NCBI GenBank assembly: GCA_963923455.1
Contig: CAWULT010000002.1
Location: 1-64,000 of the forward strand
Source of the DNA: CAWULT01 sp963923455
Lineage (GTDB): Bacteria > Acidobacteriota > Vicinamibacteria > Vicinamibacterales > UBA2999
Direction of reading: 5' to 3'
DNA length: 64,000 nt
The notes under the pieces were generated by a model. That model saw only the letters and a list, made by a program, of their open reading frames with translations. It had not been told where the DNA came from and did not search any database. Shown piece by piece: positions 42,722 to 54,032 of the stretch. The position numbers and the translations under genes were made by a program. Each line of letters opens with the position of its first letter. Position 1 is the stretch's first letter.

Positions 42722-44629
42722 TCAGTGCGCCGGCGAGGCGGTCGCCCAGTCCCAATGCCGGGCGGCGCGGTCGACGACGCCAGCGACGTCGTCGGCGAGC
42801 AGCAGCCGGTCCTTGACGAGCGCCGTGGCCGCGGCGCGGATCCGCTGCAGGTAGTCCTCCTTGTTCTGGTAGCGCTCCTCGATGGACTGGCGAGGGTCGC
42901 GGCGCGCCTCGCGCTCGGCCCTGGTGCGCGCCAGCGGGATGTACGAGCCCAGCAGGGGATACGTGGTCGACGGGTTGCCCACGCGCCCCGACCGGAAATT
43001 CCAGCCCGTCGTGGTCGCGAGCGGCACGGCCTGTTCGGGCGTGCGGATCCCCGAGGCATCGTTGCCGTCGGCGTCGACTTGCGGCACCAGGAAGGGCAGC
43101 GGGCGCGCGCCCGTCCCGCCGGGCACGGCGGGCCCCTCGATGGTGCGGGGATCGCTGACGCCGAGCAGGCTCGGGAATGCGACTTCGCTCACCGGAACGA
43201 GCGACCGGTCCGCCAGCCGCGGATGGCGGCAGGCAGGGGGCGCCGCGCCCGTCGTCACCCAGCGGTGCAGGCCGCGCAGCAGCGCGCGCATCACCTCGCC
43301 CTGGGGGATCGTGTTGCCGAGCTCCTGCCCGGGCCCCTGCGGCGGCGGAAAGGCTGCCTCGGTGTGCTGCGTCCCCGCGAGCAGATAGATGCGCGTATTG
43401 GAGGGGACCTGTCCGTCTCGCGCGGCGTCGAGCGTCGTGTGCGTGAGCGCGGCTGCCCGGCCCTGGCCCCAGTACTCGACCGGGGTGTTGGTGTAGAACA
43501 CCTTCGGCAGCTGCGCCGGCGAGTAGGCCGCCTGGATGCCGTCGAGCAGGCCTCCCGGCCCTGGCTGCGGCAGGTCGGAGTAGGGGAAGCGCGTGGCCGG
43601 AAACGAGGAGTAGCCCGGCATCGCGAAGCGCTCGTTGAAGGAGCCCTGGCCCGCGCCGGCGATGTGCGCCCAGACCGCGTCGAACACCTTCCGGTTGCGC
43701 TCGTCGACGTTGAAGCCGTCGTGCAGGAACTGGCGCAGGAAGCGGCCGCTTTGCGAGATGCCGAAGACGTAGGCCCGCTGGCCCCGGATCGGCAGGTCGG
43801 CGCGGCTGCGGAACGCGGCGGCCGCGTCGCGTACGGCGGCCAAGCCCACACCGGCCACCCGGGCGCCGGTTGCGGCGTAGTCGAGCTCGTAGACGCGCCC
43901 CGGCTCGAACCCGTCGTCGAGCACGACGCGCGGCCCTCCGCGCCCGGTCGCGAACCGCCACCGGTCGCGGGCGAGAAGGGTCGGCGTGGCCCAGAATCGG
44001 TCGCGCACGGTCAGCGTGGCCGCGGCGTCACCCGGCGCGGGCGGGTAGTTCGGGAGCCCGGCCGGGGCCAGGTCGGTGGCCCGCGCGTCGGGAATGAAGG
44101 CGATGCGGGCGCGTCCCGTCACGTCGGCTGGCGGGGCCTCGATGCGCAGCGCCGGCGGAGCGACGTCGAATTGCCACCCCACCCAGACGAGCGTGTAGCC
44201 CTCGCGCATCAGGAAGCCGTCACCCATGTCCGCGGCCGACGTCGGGTCGGCAGAACCGGGCGCCCGGTTGAACCGTCCCAGCATCAGCTTGGCGCCGCGG
44301 TTCGCGATCTCGAAGAGGAGCGTGCCGTTCCCCCTGGCGCGATCGACCGGCTGCAGCACGAACAGGTCGGCGGTCGCGTGGACGCGGCCATCGGCGCCCC
44401 TCGGCGCGCGGTCCAGGTCTGCGATGCGGGTGTTCCGGGGATTGGCGGGATCGAGCGCGATCTCGATGGTCCCCTGCAGCTTCTCGTAGGGCCCCGTGCG
44501 ACCGAAGGCCTGTCCGTCGGCCACCGGGGTCCGCTTCGTGATGGTGACGCCGACGACCTCCGCCCGGGCGCCGGCGGCGGTGATCAGCAGGCAGGCCGCC
44601 AGCGCGGCGGCCCGGTGCGCGAGGGTCAT
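42722..44629 (-). CDS. Exported alpha/beta-hydrolase domain protein (Abhydrolase_10-like)
   Basis: 635 residues with a signal peptide (ALAACLLITAAGARA). The N-terminal part is beta-rich (VVGVTITKRTPVADGQAFGRTGPYEKLQGTIEIAL). The nucleophile elbow appears as VFGISQSGRFLRQFLHDGFN. Downstream come AHIAGAGQGSFNERFAMPGY, YLLAGTQHTEAAFPP and WVTTGAAPPA, typical of the acidobacterial/proteobacterial alpha/beta-hydrolase group of ~600-700 residues. The substrate is unknown, but the extracytoplasmic location suggests ester or lactone hydrolysis. ATG 44629 has an AAGGAG ribosome site. The dehydrogenase gene lies 19 nt upstream on the same strand, so the two may be co-transcribed. Confidence 0.82.
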   Translation of the reverse strand: MTLAHRAAALAACLLITAAGARAEVVGVTITKRTPVADGQAFGRTGPYEKLQGTIEIALDPANPRNTRIADLDRAPRGADGRVHATADLFVLQPVDRARGNGTLLFEIANRGAKLMLGRFNRAPGSADPTSAADMGDGFLMREGYTLVWVGWQFDVAPPALRIEAPPADVTGRARIAFIPDARATDLAPAGLPNYPPAPGDAAATLTVRDRFWATPTLLARDRWRFATGRGGPRVVLDDGFEPGRVYELDYAATGARVAGVGLAAVRDAAAAFRSRADLPIRGQRAYVFGISQSGRFLRQFLHDGFNVDERNRKVFDAVWAHIAGAGQGSFNERFAMPGYSSFPATRFPYSDLPQPGPGGLLDGIQAAYSPAQLPKVFYTNTPVEYWGQGRAAALTHTTLDAARDGQVPSNTRIYLLAGTQHTEAAFPPPQGPGQELGNTIPQGEVMRALLRGLHRWVTTGAAPPACRHPRLADRSLVPVSEVAFPSLLGVSDPRTIEGPAVPGGTGARPLPFLVPQVDADGNDASGIRTPEQAVPLATTTGWNFRSGRVGNPSTTYPLLGSYIPLARTRAEREARRDPRQSIEERYQNKEDYLQRIRAAATALVKDRLLLADDVAGVVDRAARHWDWATASPAH

Positions 44630-44648
44630 GGCGTCTCCTTCGGCCCGC

Positions 44649-45536
44649 CTACTCGAGGCCGGCCAGTTCGAAGATGGTCTTCGCGAGGACCGAGTTGTCG
44701 TCCTGGCCGTGGCCGGCCGCCATCGTCGCGTGCAGCAGCTGCTGGACGACCGCGGTGACCGGCGCCGGCGTCTCGGAATCGGCCAGCGTGGCGATGACGT
44801 TGCGCATGTCCTTCGCGAACAAGTGCGTGTAGAAGCCCGGCTTGTAGGTGCCCTTGAGGGCGCGCTCGCCGTGGACCTCGAGCACGCGGCTCTGCGCGAA
44901 GCCGCCGAGCAACGCCTCGCGGACGCGCGCCGCATCCACGCCGGACTTGCGCGCCAGCGCGAGCGCCTCGGCGACGGCGGCCAGCGTGCCGCCGATCACC
45001 ATCTGGTTGCAGAGCTTGCAGATCTGGCCCGCACCCGAATCGCCGATGTAGACGACCTTCTCGGGGTTCCCCATCACGTCGAGGATCGGCTTGACGGTGT
45101 CGAAGGCCGCGCGGTCGCCGCCGACCATGATCGACAGGGTGCCGTTGATGGCGCCGATGTCACCGCCGCTGACCGGCGCGTCGAGCATCTGCCCCCCGAG
45201 CGCCGTGGCCCGGGCGGCGAGCCTGCGCGCGGTGTTGGGCGCGATGCTGCTCATGTCGATCACGATCGAGCCGCGCTGCATGGCCGTGAAGACGCCGTTC
45301 GGCCCGTCGAGCACGAGTTCGACGTCGGGTGAGTCGGGCACCATCGTGATGATGCGCGTCGCCGAGCGGGCCATCTCGGCGGGAGTCGCGGCGCGCGTCG
45401 CGCCCGAGGCCACCAGGTCGTCGACTGGCCCCTGGCTCCGGCTGTTCACGATCACGGGATACCCCGCCTTGATCAGGTTCTTGGCCATGGGCCGGCCCAT
45501 GAGGCCGAGCCCGATGAATCCGATGGTCTCCTTCAT
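44649..45536 (-). CDS. Beta-hydroxyacid dehydrogenase (2-hydroxy-3-oxopropionate reductase-like)
   Basis: 295 residues. The Rossmann NAD(P) motif is GFIGLGLMGRPMAKNLIKAG at the N-terminus. The substrate motif DAPVSGGDIGAINGTLSIMVGG, VVYIGDSGAGQICKLCNQMV with the catalytic Lys, and KDMRNVIATLADSETPAPV define the 3-hydroxyisobutyrate/tartronate-semialdehyde reductase family. The best matches by eye are GarR/GlxR-like enzymes, but the carbon substrate is uncertain; succinic-semialdehyde reductase-type members also fit. ATG 45536 is chosen over an upstream in-frame ATG at 45587 because the Rossmann motif then starts at residue 5. Confidence 0.88.
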   Translation of the reverse strand: MKETIGFIGLGLMGRPMAKNLIKAGYPVIVNSRSQGPVDDLVASGATRAATPAEMARSATRIITMVPDSPDVELVLDGPNGVFTAMQRGSIVIDMSSIAPNTARRLAARATALGGQMLDAPVSGGDIGAINGTLSIMVGGDRAAFDTVKPILDVMGNPEKVVYIGDSGAGQICKLCNQMVIGGTLAAVAEALALARKSGVDAARVREALLGGFAQSRVLEVHGERALKGTYKPGFYTHLFAKDMRNVIATLADSETPAPVTAVVQQLLHATMAAGHGQDDNSVLAKTIFELAGLE

Positions 45537-45571
45537 GCGTGGCAGTATAGTCACGAACGAGGAGATCGCGG

Positions 45572-45901
45572 ATGAGCGATACGCCAACGCTGCCGGTGCG
45601 TCACGTGGTGCTGGTGCAGGTCACGGTGCGGCCGGAACGGCTCGCGGAGTTCCGGGAGGCGCTGCTCGAGAACGCCCGGATGTCGCTGCTGCACGATCCC
45701 GGCTGCCTGCGGTTCGACGTCAGCCAGGACCTGGAAGATCCGCTCAGGTGGGTGTTCCATGAGGTGTACGACCGGCCCGAATCCCACGCCGCGCACCGGC
45801 AGTCTCCGCACTTCCTGGCGTTCGACGCGGTGGCGGCTCGCGCGGTGGTCTCCAAGGCCGTCATGAAGGGCAGGGGCGTGCACATTCCCGTCCAGGACTA
45901 G
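45572..45901 (+). CDS. ABM-domain monooxygenase-like protein
   Basis: 109 residues with the small dimeric alpha+beta ABM fold. VRHVVLVQVTVRPERLAEFREALLENARMSL, EPGC-like PGCLRFDVSQDLEDPLRWVFHEVYD and HRQSPHFLAF match antibiotic-biosynthesis-monooxygenase domain proteins such as the LsrG/YgiN group. These act on quinols or signalling furanones without a cofactor, but no substrate can be named here. The gene is divergent from the dehydrogenase with 35 nt between starts. GAGGAG precedes the ATG. A TATAGT at 45546-45551 could be its -10. Confidence 0.8.
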   Translation: MSDTPTLPVRHVVLVQVTVRPERLAEFREALLENARMSLLHDPGCLRFDVSQDLEDPLRWVFHEVYDRPESHAAHRQSPHFLAFDAVAARAVVSKAVMKGRGVHIPVQD

Positions 45902-45948
45902 GCCCCTGGCAGGCAAACGACCGAATCGTGCCACCCGTCGCTTTGCCC

Positions 45949-45954
45949 TATAAT
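45949..45954 (+). promoter_or_regulatory. Candidate -10 element of clpC
   Basis: A perfect TATAAT hexamer 49 nt upstream of the clpC ATG. The hexamer 17 nt further upstream (TCGTGC) is a poor -35, so the promoter may depend on an alternative element or an activator. Confidence 0.5.
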
Positions 45955-46002
45955 GAGACGAACGAGGTGACTACCATACGCCCCCACCTCTAGGCAGGCC
46001 TG

Positions 46003-48438
<2,436 letters not shown>

Positions 48439-48506
48439 GTCCGCGCGGGGCGGCGCCGGGCGTCCGCCCGGTCCACCCGTAACCGTACAATGTGCGGGAG
48501 AGGTCT

Positions 48507-48533
48507 GGCGCGCCCGCCCGGGCTGGGCGCGCC
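48507..48533 (+). other. Hairpin in the clpC-bamA intergenic region
   Basis: The 190-nt gap between clpC and bamA holds a 9-bp inverted repeat, GGCGCGCCC (48507-48515) / GGGCGCGCC (48525-48533), with a 9-nt loop. It could be the clpC terminator or a leader structure for bamA. No U tract follows. A TACAAT hexamer lies just before it at 48486-48491. I see no gene in the gap. Confidence 0.4.
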
Positions 48534-48628
48534 GTCCAGGCCGACCGATCGGGCCGCTCCGTCGTCCTAGCCTGAGAGACCTCCAAATCCAGTAGACTAC
48601 GGTGTTTGTGTTTAGGATACCCAGAGTG

Positions 48629-51460
48629 ATGCGTGCCCGCTCGATCGTTCGACTGGTCCTCGGGGCGGTGCTCGGGCTGACCTCGGCCGGGATGGCAGCC
48701 GCCCAGGCGCCGGAACCGGCCCCGCAGACCCCCGCGGCCCCGGCCCTGGCGCCGGGGGCGCTGCTGACCACCGTCTGCGGGAACCAGGTGGCCGCACCCG
48801 CCCGCCTGCCCGCCGCCGGGTCGCAGTTCGTCTGGATCCTCGAGCCCTGCTTCAACAAGCAGGGGGGCTCCTCGACGGTCGAGAACGAAACCTACATGTA
48901 TTACATCAAGCTGCGACCGAGCCAGCCGTCGCAGGACGTGTTCGTCTACTACGACGACGCCGTCGAGCAGACGATGCTCGCGGACTTCCGCGCGCTCTGG
49001 GCCACGAACTTCCTGGAGGATCTCTCCATCGAGGTCAACGACTACGAGTTCCCGAACGGTGCAGTCGGGAAGATCGTGACCTATCACATGGAGGAGCGGG
49101 AGCGGATCAAGATCGTCGACTATCAGGGCAGCAAGCAGGTCGACCGCACGAAGATCGAGGAGAAGCTTCGCGAGCGGAACATCGAGATCCGCCTCGATTC
49201 GTTCCTCGACGAGGGCGTCATCCGCCGGGTCGAGGGGGTGGTGCGCGGCCTGATGGCCGAAAAGGGCTTCACCAACGCCGAGGTCTCGCACAAGGTCACG
49301 CCGGTCGCGGGCGGGCCCAAGCTCGTCAACGTCACCTTCAACGTCAGCGAGGGGCCGAAGATCCGCATTCGCCGGGTCGACTTCCTCGGCAACCAGGCCA
49401 TCAGCGACGGACGCCTGCGGCGCAAGCTGAAGGAGAACAAGCCCAAGGGGCTGCTGGGGTTCATCACCGGCGGCGGCACGTACAAGGAGGCCGAGTTCGA
49501 GGCCGACGCCGACAAGGTGACGGAGTTCTACCAGAACCGCGGCTACGTGCGGGCCCGCGTCGGCCAGCCGGAACTGAAGGTCATCGAGAACTCGAAGGAC
49601 GGCAAGAACCGGTGGGTCGAACTGCGGATTCCGGTCACCGAGGGCCCTCGGTACAAGGTCGGCGAGCTCGCCTTCGACGGCAACAAGCTGGTGCGCGGCG
49701 ACCAGCTGCGCCCGTTCTTCCAGCTCCAGCCTGGCGAGTGGTACAGCCGCAAGCGGCTCGATGACGGCCGCAAGAAGGCCCAGGAGATCTACGGCGGCGC
49801 CGGCTACATGGAGTTCACCGCGTTCCCCGACCTCAAGCCGAGCGACGATCCCGGTCCAGAGGACGCCCTGGCCGACCTCGTGCCCGAGTCGCTCCGAGGG
49901 CCGTCCGAGACGGTCGAGCCGAAGAAGACCCCGACCGTCGACATCACGATGCGCATCGAGGAGGGGCCGCAGTACTTCGTCAACCGGATCACCTTCACGG
50001 GCAACACGACGACGCGCGACAACGTGATCCGCCGGGAGATGCGCCTGGTCGAGGGCGGCGTGTTCAACACGGAGGCGCTCAAGTACAGCGTCAAGCGGCT
50101 GAACCAGCTGGGCTACTTCAAGAACCTCGAAGGCAACGACAAGGACATGAAGGTCGACAAGACGCCCGGTCGGCCCAATTCCGTCGACGTCACGCTGAAG
50201 TTCGAGGAGCAGAACCGCAACCAGCTGAGCTTTGGCGCCGGGGTCTCGCAGTTCGAGGGCGTGTTCGGGCAGCTCGGGTTCCAGACGTCGAACTTCATGG
50301 GCCGCGGCGAGACCCTGAGCGTGTCGATGACCGGCGGCAGCCGCACGCAGAACTACCAGCTCGGGTTCAGCGAGCCCTTCCTGTTCGACCGCAACATCAC
50401 GGGTGGGTTCGACATCTACAAGCGGTCGCTCCAGTACATCGGCTACTACACGCAGCGTTCGACCGGCGGCAACCTGGTGTTCGGCTTCCCGGTGGCGGAC
50501 TTCAGCCGGATGTTCGTCAACTACTCGTACGAGACGGTCGGCATGGCCGACCTGAACGAGGCGCTGCTGGACTCGTCGTGCCTCTCCCGCGCGGGCGGCT
50601 GCCAGATCATTTCCTCGCTCGGGAACCTGAGCCAGCTGACACCGACGCAGCAGGAGCAGTTGCGCCGCAACCCGTTCGTCTACGACTCGCTGCTGATCGG
50701 GCAAGGTGGTTCACGGTCGATCAGCAAGGTCGTCCCGAGCTTCGTCCACAACACGGTCGACCATCCGATCTTCCCGTCGACCGGCAAGCGCCTGACCGCG
50801 TCGGTCGACCTCGCCATGTTCGGCGGCAACACGCAGTTCTACAAGCCGCGCCTCGAGGCCGTGATGTTCATGCGGCACACGGCCCGGACGGCGCTTGGCA
50901 TGCGCGGGCAGGTGGAGTACATCACGCCGATCCGGAACACGACGTCGCTGCCCATCTTCGAGCGCCTGTTCCTGGGCGGCGAGTACAGCGTCCGCGGCTT
51001 CGACATCCGCTCCATCGGGCCGACGGTCCCCGACTCGGTGATCGTCCTCGGCGGCAACAAGAGCCTCCTGTTCAACGCCGAGTACATGTTCTCGATCGCC
51101 AGCCAGGTGCGGCTCGTGGCGTTCTACGACGCGGGCCAGGTCCGCGACTTCGGCCAGCCGTTCTCGTGGAAGGAAGACCTGACCCGGGTCGAGGCGGCGT
51201 CTGTGCCGGCGCTGTTCGACCCGTACGCCACCTCGAGCCTGATCGACCCGAACGCGCCCGGCTCGAGGACGACCGTCATTGGACGTACGAGCGCCTTCAA
51301 GACCTCGACGGGCATCGAGCTGCGCTTCTTCATGCCGGTCCTGAACGTGCCGTTCCGGCTCATCTACGCGTTCAACCCGCAGCGTGCCGGTGTCCTCAAC
51401 AACAACCTGCAGCCGGCCCGGTCGACGCAGTTCCGGTTCGCGGTGGGCACGACTTTCTGA
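48629..51460 (+). CDS. bamA: Outer-membrane protein assembly factor BamA
   Basis: Omp85 insertase of the BAM complex, 943 residues from ATG 48629. A signal peptide (LVLGAVLGLTSAGMAAAQA) is followed by about 60 Pro/Ala-rich residues and then a series of POTRA domains. Clear POTRA elements include IKIVDYQGSKQVDRTKIEEKL, VDFLGNQAISDGRLRRKL, LAFDGNKLVRGDQLRPFF and ITFTGNTTTRDNVIRREM. The C-terminal barrel (~residue 540 on) includes GAGVSQFEGVFGQLGFQTSNF, the conserved LFLGGEYSVRGFDIRSIGP (VRGF loop) and the terminal STQFRFAVGTTF ending in Phe. An upstream GTG 48602 in the same frame would add nine residues before the signal peptide. The order bamA-lipoprotein-skp-fabZ/lpxA resembles the proteobacterial bam-lpx operon. 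Confidence 0.94.
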   Translation: MRARSIVRLVLGAVLGLTSAGMAAAQAPEPAPQTPAAPALAPGALLTTVCGNQVAAPARLPAAGSQFVWILEPCFNKQGGSSTVENETYMYYIKLRPSQPSQDVFVYYDDAVEQTMLADFRALWATNFLEDLSIEVNDYEFPNGAVGKIVTYHMEERERIKIVDYQGSKQVDRTKIEEKLRERNIEIRLDSFLDEGVIRRVEGVVRGLMAEKGFTNAEVSHKVTPVAGGPKLVNVTFNVSEGPKIRIRRVDFLGNQAISDGRLRRKLKENKPKGLLGFITGGGTYKEAEFEADADKVTEFYQNRGYVRARVGQPELKVIENSKDGKNRWVELRIPVTEGPRYKVGELAFDGNKLVRGDQLRPFFQLQPGEWYSRKRLDDGRKKAQEIYGGAGYMEFTAFPDLKPSDDPGPEDALADLVPESLRGPSETVEPKKTPTVDITMRIEEGPQYFVNRITFTGNTTTRDNVIRREMRLVEGGVFNTEALKYSVKRLNQLGYFKNLEGNDKDMKVDKTPGRPNSVDVTLKFEEQNRNQLSFGAGVSQFEGVFGQLGFQTSNFMGRGETLSVSMTGGSRTQNYQLGFSEPFLFDRNITGGFDIYKRSLQYIGYYTQRSTGGNLVFGFPVADFSRMFVNYSYETVGMADLNEALLDSSCLSRAGGCQIISSLGNLSQLTPTQQEQLRRNPFVYDSLLIGQGGSRSISKVVPSFVHNTVDHPIFPSTGKRLTASVDLAMFGGNTQFYKPRLEAVMFMRHTARTALGMRGQVEYITPIRNTTSLPIFERLFLGGEYSVRGFDIRSIGPTVPDSVIVLGGNKSLLFNAEYMFSIASQVRLVAFYDAGQVRDFGQPFSWKEDLTRVEAASVPALFDPYATSSLIDPNAPGSRTTVIGRTSAFKTSTGIELRFFMPVLNVPFRLIYAFNPQRAGVLNNNLQPARSTQFRFAVGTTF

Positions 51461-51499
51461 CGGGGTGTGGCGCCGAGCGCCCCTGGAGTTTCCTGACCG

Positions 51500-51931
51500 A
51501 TGCTTCGACTCTTCCCGTTCCGCCTGGCGGCGGCCGCCGTGGCGGCAGCCACGGGCCTCACCGTGACTGCCTGCAACAGCAGCACGCCGACCAACCCGAC
51601 GCCGGTCGAAACGCCCACCGCGGTCAGCGAGACCTTCGAGGGGACGCTGACGGTCAACGGCGCGGTGACCCACCCGTTCGTCGTGCAACGGGCCGGAACG
51701 GTGACGCTGCAGCTGTCAGGCCTCGAGCCCAGTTCTGGGGTGGCCATCGGCGCCAGCATCGGTACGTGGAACGGGCAGGTCTGCGACATCAAGCTCGCCA
51801 ACGACGCGGCCGTCCTGAACGTGGTGGTCACGGGCACGGCCGCGACCTCAGGGAACTTCTGTGCACGCGTGTACGACGTCGGCAAGCTGACCGGGCCGGT
51901 CGCCTACCAGGTCGTGGTGACCCACTTCTAG
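51500..51931 (+). CDS. Small hypothetical lipoprotein
   Basis: 143 residues with a lipoprotein signal: LAAAAVAAATGLTVTAC, where Cys25 follows a TVTA lipobox. A Thr/Pro spacer then leads to a beta-sandwich-like domain (ETFEGTLTVNGAVTHPFVVQ, TVTLQLSGLEPSSGVAIGAS, SGNFCARVYDVGKL, YQVVVTHF). This pattern recurs in acidobacterial genomes as stand-alone secreted domains. Function unknown. It sits between bamA (39 nt upstream) and skp, so outer-membrane localisation with BAM is plausible. Confidence 0.8.
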   Translation: MLRLFPFRLAAAAVAAATGLTVTACNSSTPTNPTPVETPTAVSETFEGTLTVNGAVTHPFVVQRAGTVTLQLSGLEPSSGVAIGASIGTWNGQVCDIKLANDAAVLNVVVTGTAATSGNFCARVYDVGKLTGPVAYQVVVTHF

Positions 51932-51971
51932 GCATCCGGGGCGCCGCCTGTTCCGGCTCGCCCGGATACAG

Positions 51972-51977
51972 TAAAAT
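51972..51977 (+). promoter_or_regulatory. Candidate -10 element for skp
   Basis: TAAAAT in the 82-nt gap before skp, 36 nt upstream of its ATG, in an AT-richer patch. No good -35 is found at 16-18 nt. A GAAAGGA ribosome site follows. Confidence 0.35.
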
Positions 51978-52013
51978 TGGAGCGATTTCGCCGCAGAGAA
52001 AGGACGTACGTTG

Positions 52014-52667
52014 ATGAGAGTGTTCGCCGCAGCTCTGGCGCTCAGCATGATGCTGGTGGCCACCCCGACCTTCGCGCAGGCCACCGCGCCGGCCGCGCAG
52101 CAGCCCGCCCGTCCCGCGACGCCGACGGCCCCGCCGGCAGCCGCGCAGGCCCAGCCGGCGCCGCCGCCCCGGTTCCAGGACGGGTTGAAGTACGCCTACA
52201 TCAACGTCCAGCGCATCGCCGCCGAGTCGGCCGAGGGCAAGGCCGCCACCGACAAGGTCAAGGCCCTGAACGATCAGAAGGTCAAGGAGCTCAACGACAA
52301 GAACCGGCAGATGCAGGCGGCTCAGCAGAAGCTCGACTCGGGCGGGTCGGTCCTGAGCGACGCGGCTCGCGCCCAGCTGCAGGCGGACATCGAACGCCAG
52401 CAGCGCGACATCCAGCGCTTCACCGAAGACGCGCAGCAGGACGTGCAGGCCCTGCAGCAGCAGCTGCAGGAGGATTTCCAGCGGAAGCTGAACCCGGTGA
52501 TCGACAAGGTCGCCCGGGAGAAGCAGGTGCACATGGTGTTCAGCGCCGCCGACAGCGGGCTCGTCTGGGCCGACCCTGGCCTCGACCTGACCGCCGAGGT
52601 GATTCGCGCGTTCGACGGGTCTCCCAGCCCCGCGGCCCGTCCCGCGGCAGCTCCGGCGGCCCGGTAA
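52014..52667 (+). CDS. skp: Periplasmic chaperone Skp/OmpH family protein
   Basis: 217 residues with a signal peptide (LALSMMLVATPTFAQ). A 30-residue Ala/Pro linker precedes the OmpH domain, KYAYINVQRIAAESAEGKAATDKVKAL. Long coiled-coil arms (DKNRQMQAAQQKLDS and ARAQLQADIERQQRDIQ) follow, then the returning body KLNPVIDKVAREKQVHMVFSAADSGLVWADPGLDLTAEVIRAF. Skp escorts unfolded outer-membrane proteins to BAM. ATG 52014 follows a possible TTG at 52011 and has GAAAGGA upstream. The C-terminal Pro/Ala tail is unusual but present in related genomes (inference). Confidence 0.88.
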   Translation: MRVFAAALALSMMLVATPTFAQATAPAAQQPARPATPTAPPAAAQAQPAPPPRFQDGLKYAYINVQRIAAESAEGKAATDKVKALNDQKVKELNDKNRQMQAAQQKLDSGGSVLSDAARAQLQADIERQQRDIQRFTEDAQQDVQALQQQLQEDFQRKLNPVIDKVAREKQVHMVFSAADSGLVWADPGLDLTAEVIRAFDGSPSPAARPAAAPAAR

Positions 52668-52748
52668 CGTTCGCACGGCCGCGCGGCAGGTGAGAGCTGG
52701 CTCGAGGCCGGCCGCGCGGCGTGTTTCAACTTCTGGTCCCACACGCCC

Positions 52749-54002
52749 GTGTCCCTCGAACTGCCCGTCCGTCTGGCTCGTGTCCTCCATCGCTACCCCT
52801 CGTGCCTGCTCGACGCCGTCGCCGAGCACGAGCCCGGCGCACGTCTGGTCGCGTACAAGAACGTCACCGTCGGCGAGGAGTATTTCCAGGGGCACTTCCC
52901 AGGCATGCCGGTGATGCCCGGTGTCCTGATGATCGAGGCCCTGACCCAGGCGGCCGGCATCGTGCTGCTCGAGCGCACCGGCGCGCCGGCCACGAGCCGC
53001 GTGGCCCTGCGCGGCGTCAACGACGCGAAGTTCCGGCGGCAGGTCGTGCCAGGCGACCAGTTGCGGATCGACGTCCGCCTCGACCGCGTGCGGTCGCGGC
53101 TCGGCACCGCGACGGCCGTGGCGTACCTGGGCGAGCAGGTCGTCGTCGAGGCCCGCCTGCTGCTCGCGGTGGAGGCGGGTGCGTTCATCCACCCCTCGGC
53201 GAGCGTCCACCCCTCCGCGGCCATCGGCGCGGGCACCACGGTCGCGGCCAACTGCGTCATCGGTCCCGACGTCACCGTGGGCGCGGACTGCCGGATCGAC
53301 GCGGGCGTGGTGATCGACGGTCACACGTCGATCGGCGACGGTACCCACATCTACCCGATGGCATCGGTGGGACTGGCGCCCCAGGACCTGAAGTACCGGG
53401 GCGAGCCGACGCGCCTCACCATCGGGCGCCGCAACGTGATTCGGGAGTTCGCGACGCTCAACCGGGGCACCGTGCAGGGAGGCGGCGAGACCCGGATCGG
53501 CGACGACAACCTGCTGATGGCGTACGTGCACGTGGCGCACGACTGCCATGTCGGCAGCCGGACGATCTTCGGGCCGCATGCGACGCTGGGCGGCCACGTG
53601 ACGGTCGAGGACTTCGCCAACATCAGCGCGGGCTCCGCGGTGCATCAGTTCTGCCGCGTCGGGCAGTACGCGTTCATCGGCGGCTATTCGGTCGTGACGA
53701 AGGACGCGCCCCCGTACGCCAGGACGGTCGGCAGCCGGCCGGCGCGCGTGTTCGGGGTCAACAGCATCGGCCTGGCGCGGCGTGGCTTCACCCCCGACGC
53801 CATCGCGCAGCTGAAACTGGCCTACCGCTACCTGCTGCAGTCCAAGCTGAACACGAGCCAGGCCCTGGCCCAGATCGAGCAGGACGCGGCGCTGTCGGCG
53901 GCGGAGGTCGGCAGGCTGGTGGCGTTCATCCGCGGGTCGAAGCGCGGCGTGATCCTGCGGCGGCCCACGCGGCGCGTCGAGGAACTGGTCGCCGATGAGT
54001 GA
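52749..54002 (+). CDS. FabZ-LpxA fusion: hydroxyacyl-ACP dehydratase + UDP-GlcNAc acyltransferase
   Basis: One 417-residue frame. Residues ~1-137 form a FabZ-type dehydratase: VGEEYFQGHFPGMPVMPGVL with catalytic His49, and MIEALTQAAGIVLLE with Glu63. Residues ~139-417 are a full LpxA: hexapeptide repeats (FIHPSASVHPSAAIGAGTTV, CVIGPDVTVGADCRI) and PMASVGLAPQDLKYRGEPT. The catalytic His is in YVHVAHDCHVGS; HQFCRVGQYAFIGG and the helical C-terminal domain (FTPDAIAQLKLAYRYLLQS) complete it. FabZ makes unsaturated acyl-ACP, and LpxA starts lipid A synthesis with hydroxyacyl-ACP, so both use the same substrate pool. The start is GTG 52749. LpxI follows directly. Confidence 0.92.
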   Translation: MSLELPVRLARVLHRYPSCLLDAVAEHEPGARLVAYKNVTVGEEYFQGHFPGMPVMPGVLMIEALTQAAGIVLLERTGAPATSRVALRGVNDAKFRRQVVPGDQLRIDVRLDRVRSRLGTATAVAYLGEQVVVEARLLLAVEAGAFIHPSASVHPSAAIGAGTTVAANCVIGPDVTVGADCRIDAGVVIDGHTSIGDGTHIYPMASVGLAPQDLKYRGEPTRLTIGRRNVIREFATLNRGTVQGGGETRIGDDNLLMAYVHVAHDCHVGSRTIFGPHATLGGHVTVEDFANISAGSAVHQFCRVGQYAFIGGYSVVTKDAPPYARTVGSRPARVFGVNSIGLARRGFTPDAIAQLKLAYRYLLQSKLNTSQALAQIEQDAALSAAEVGRLVAFIRGSKRGVILRRPTRRVEELVADE

Positions 54003-54032
54003 GTGCGCGCGGGCCCGTCGCGGGGGACGCGG

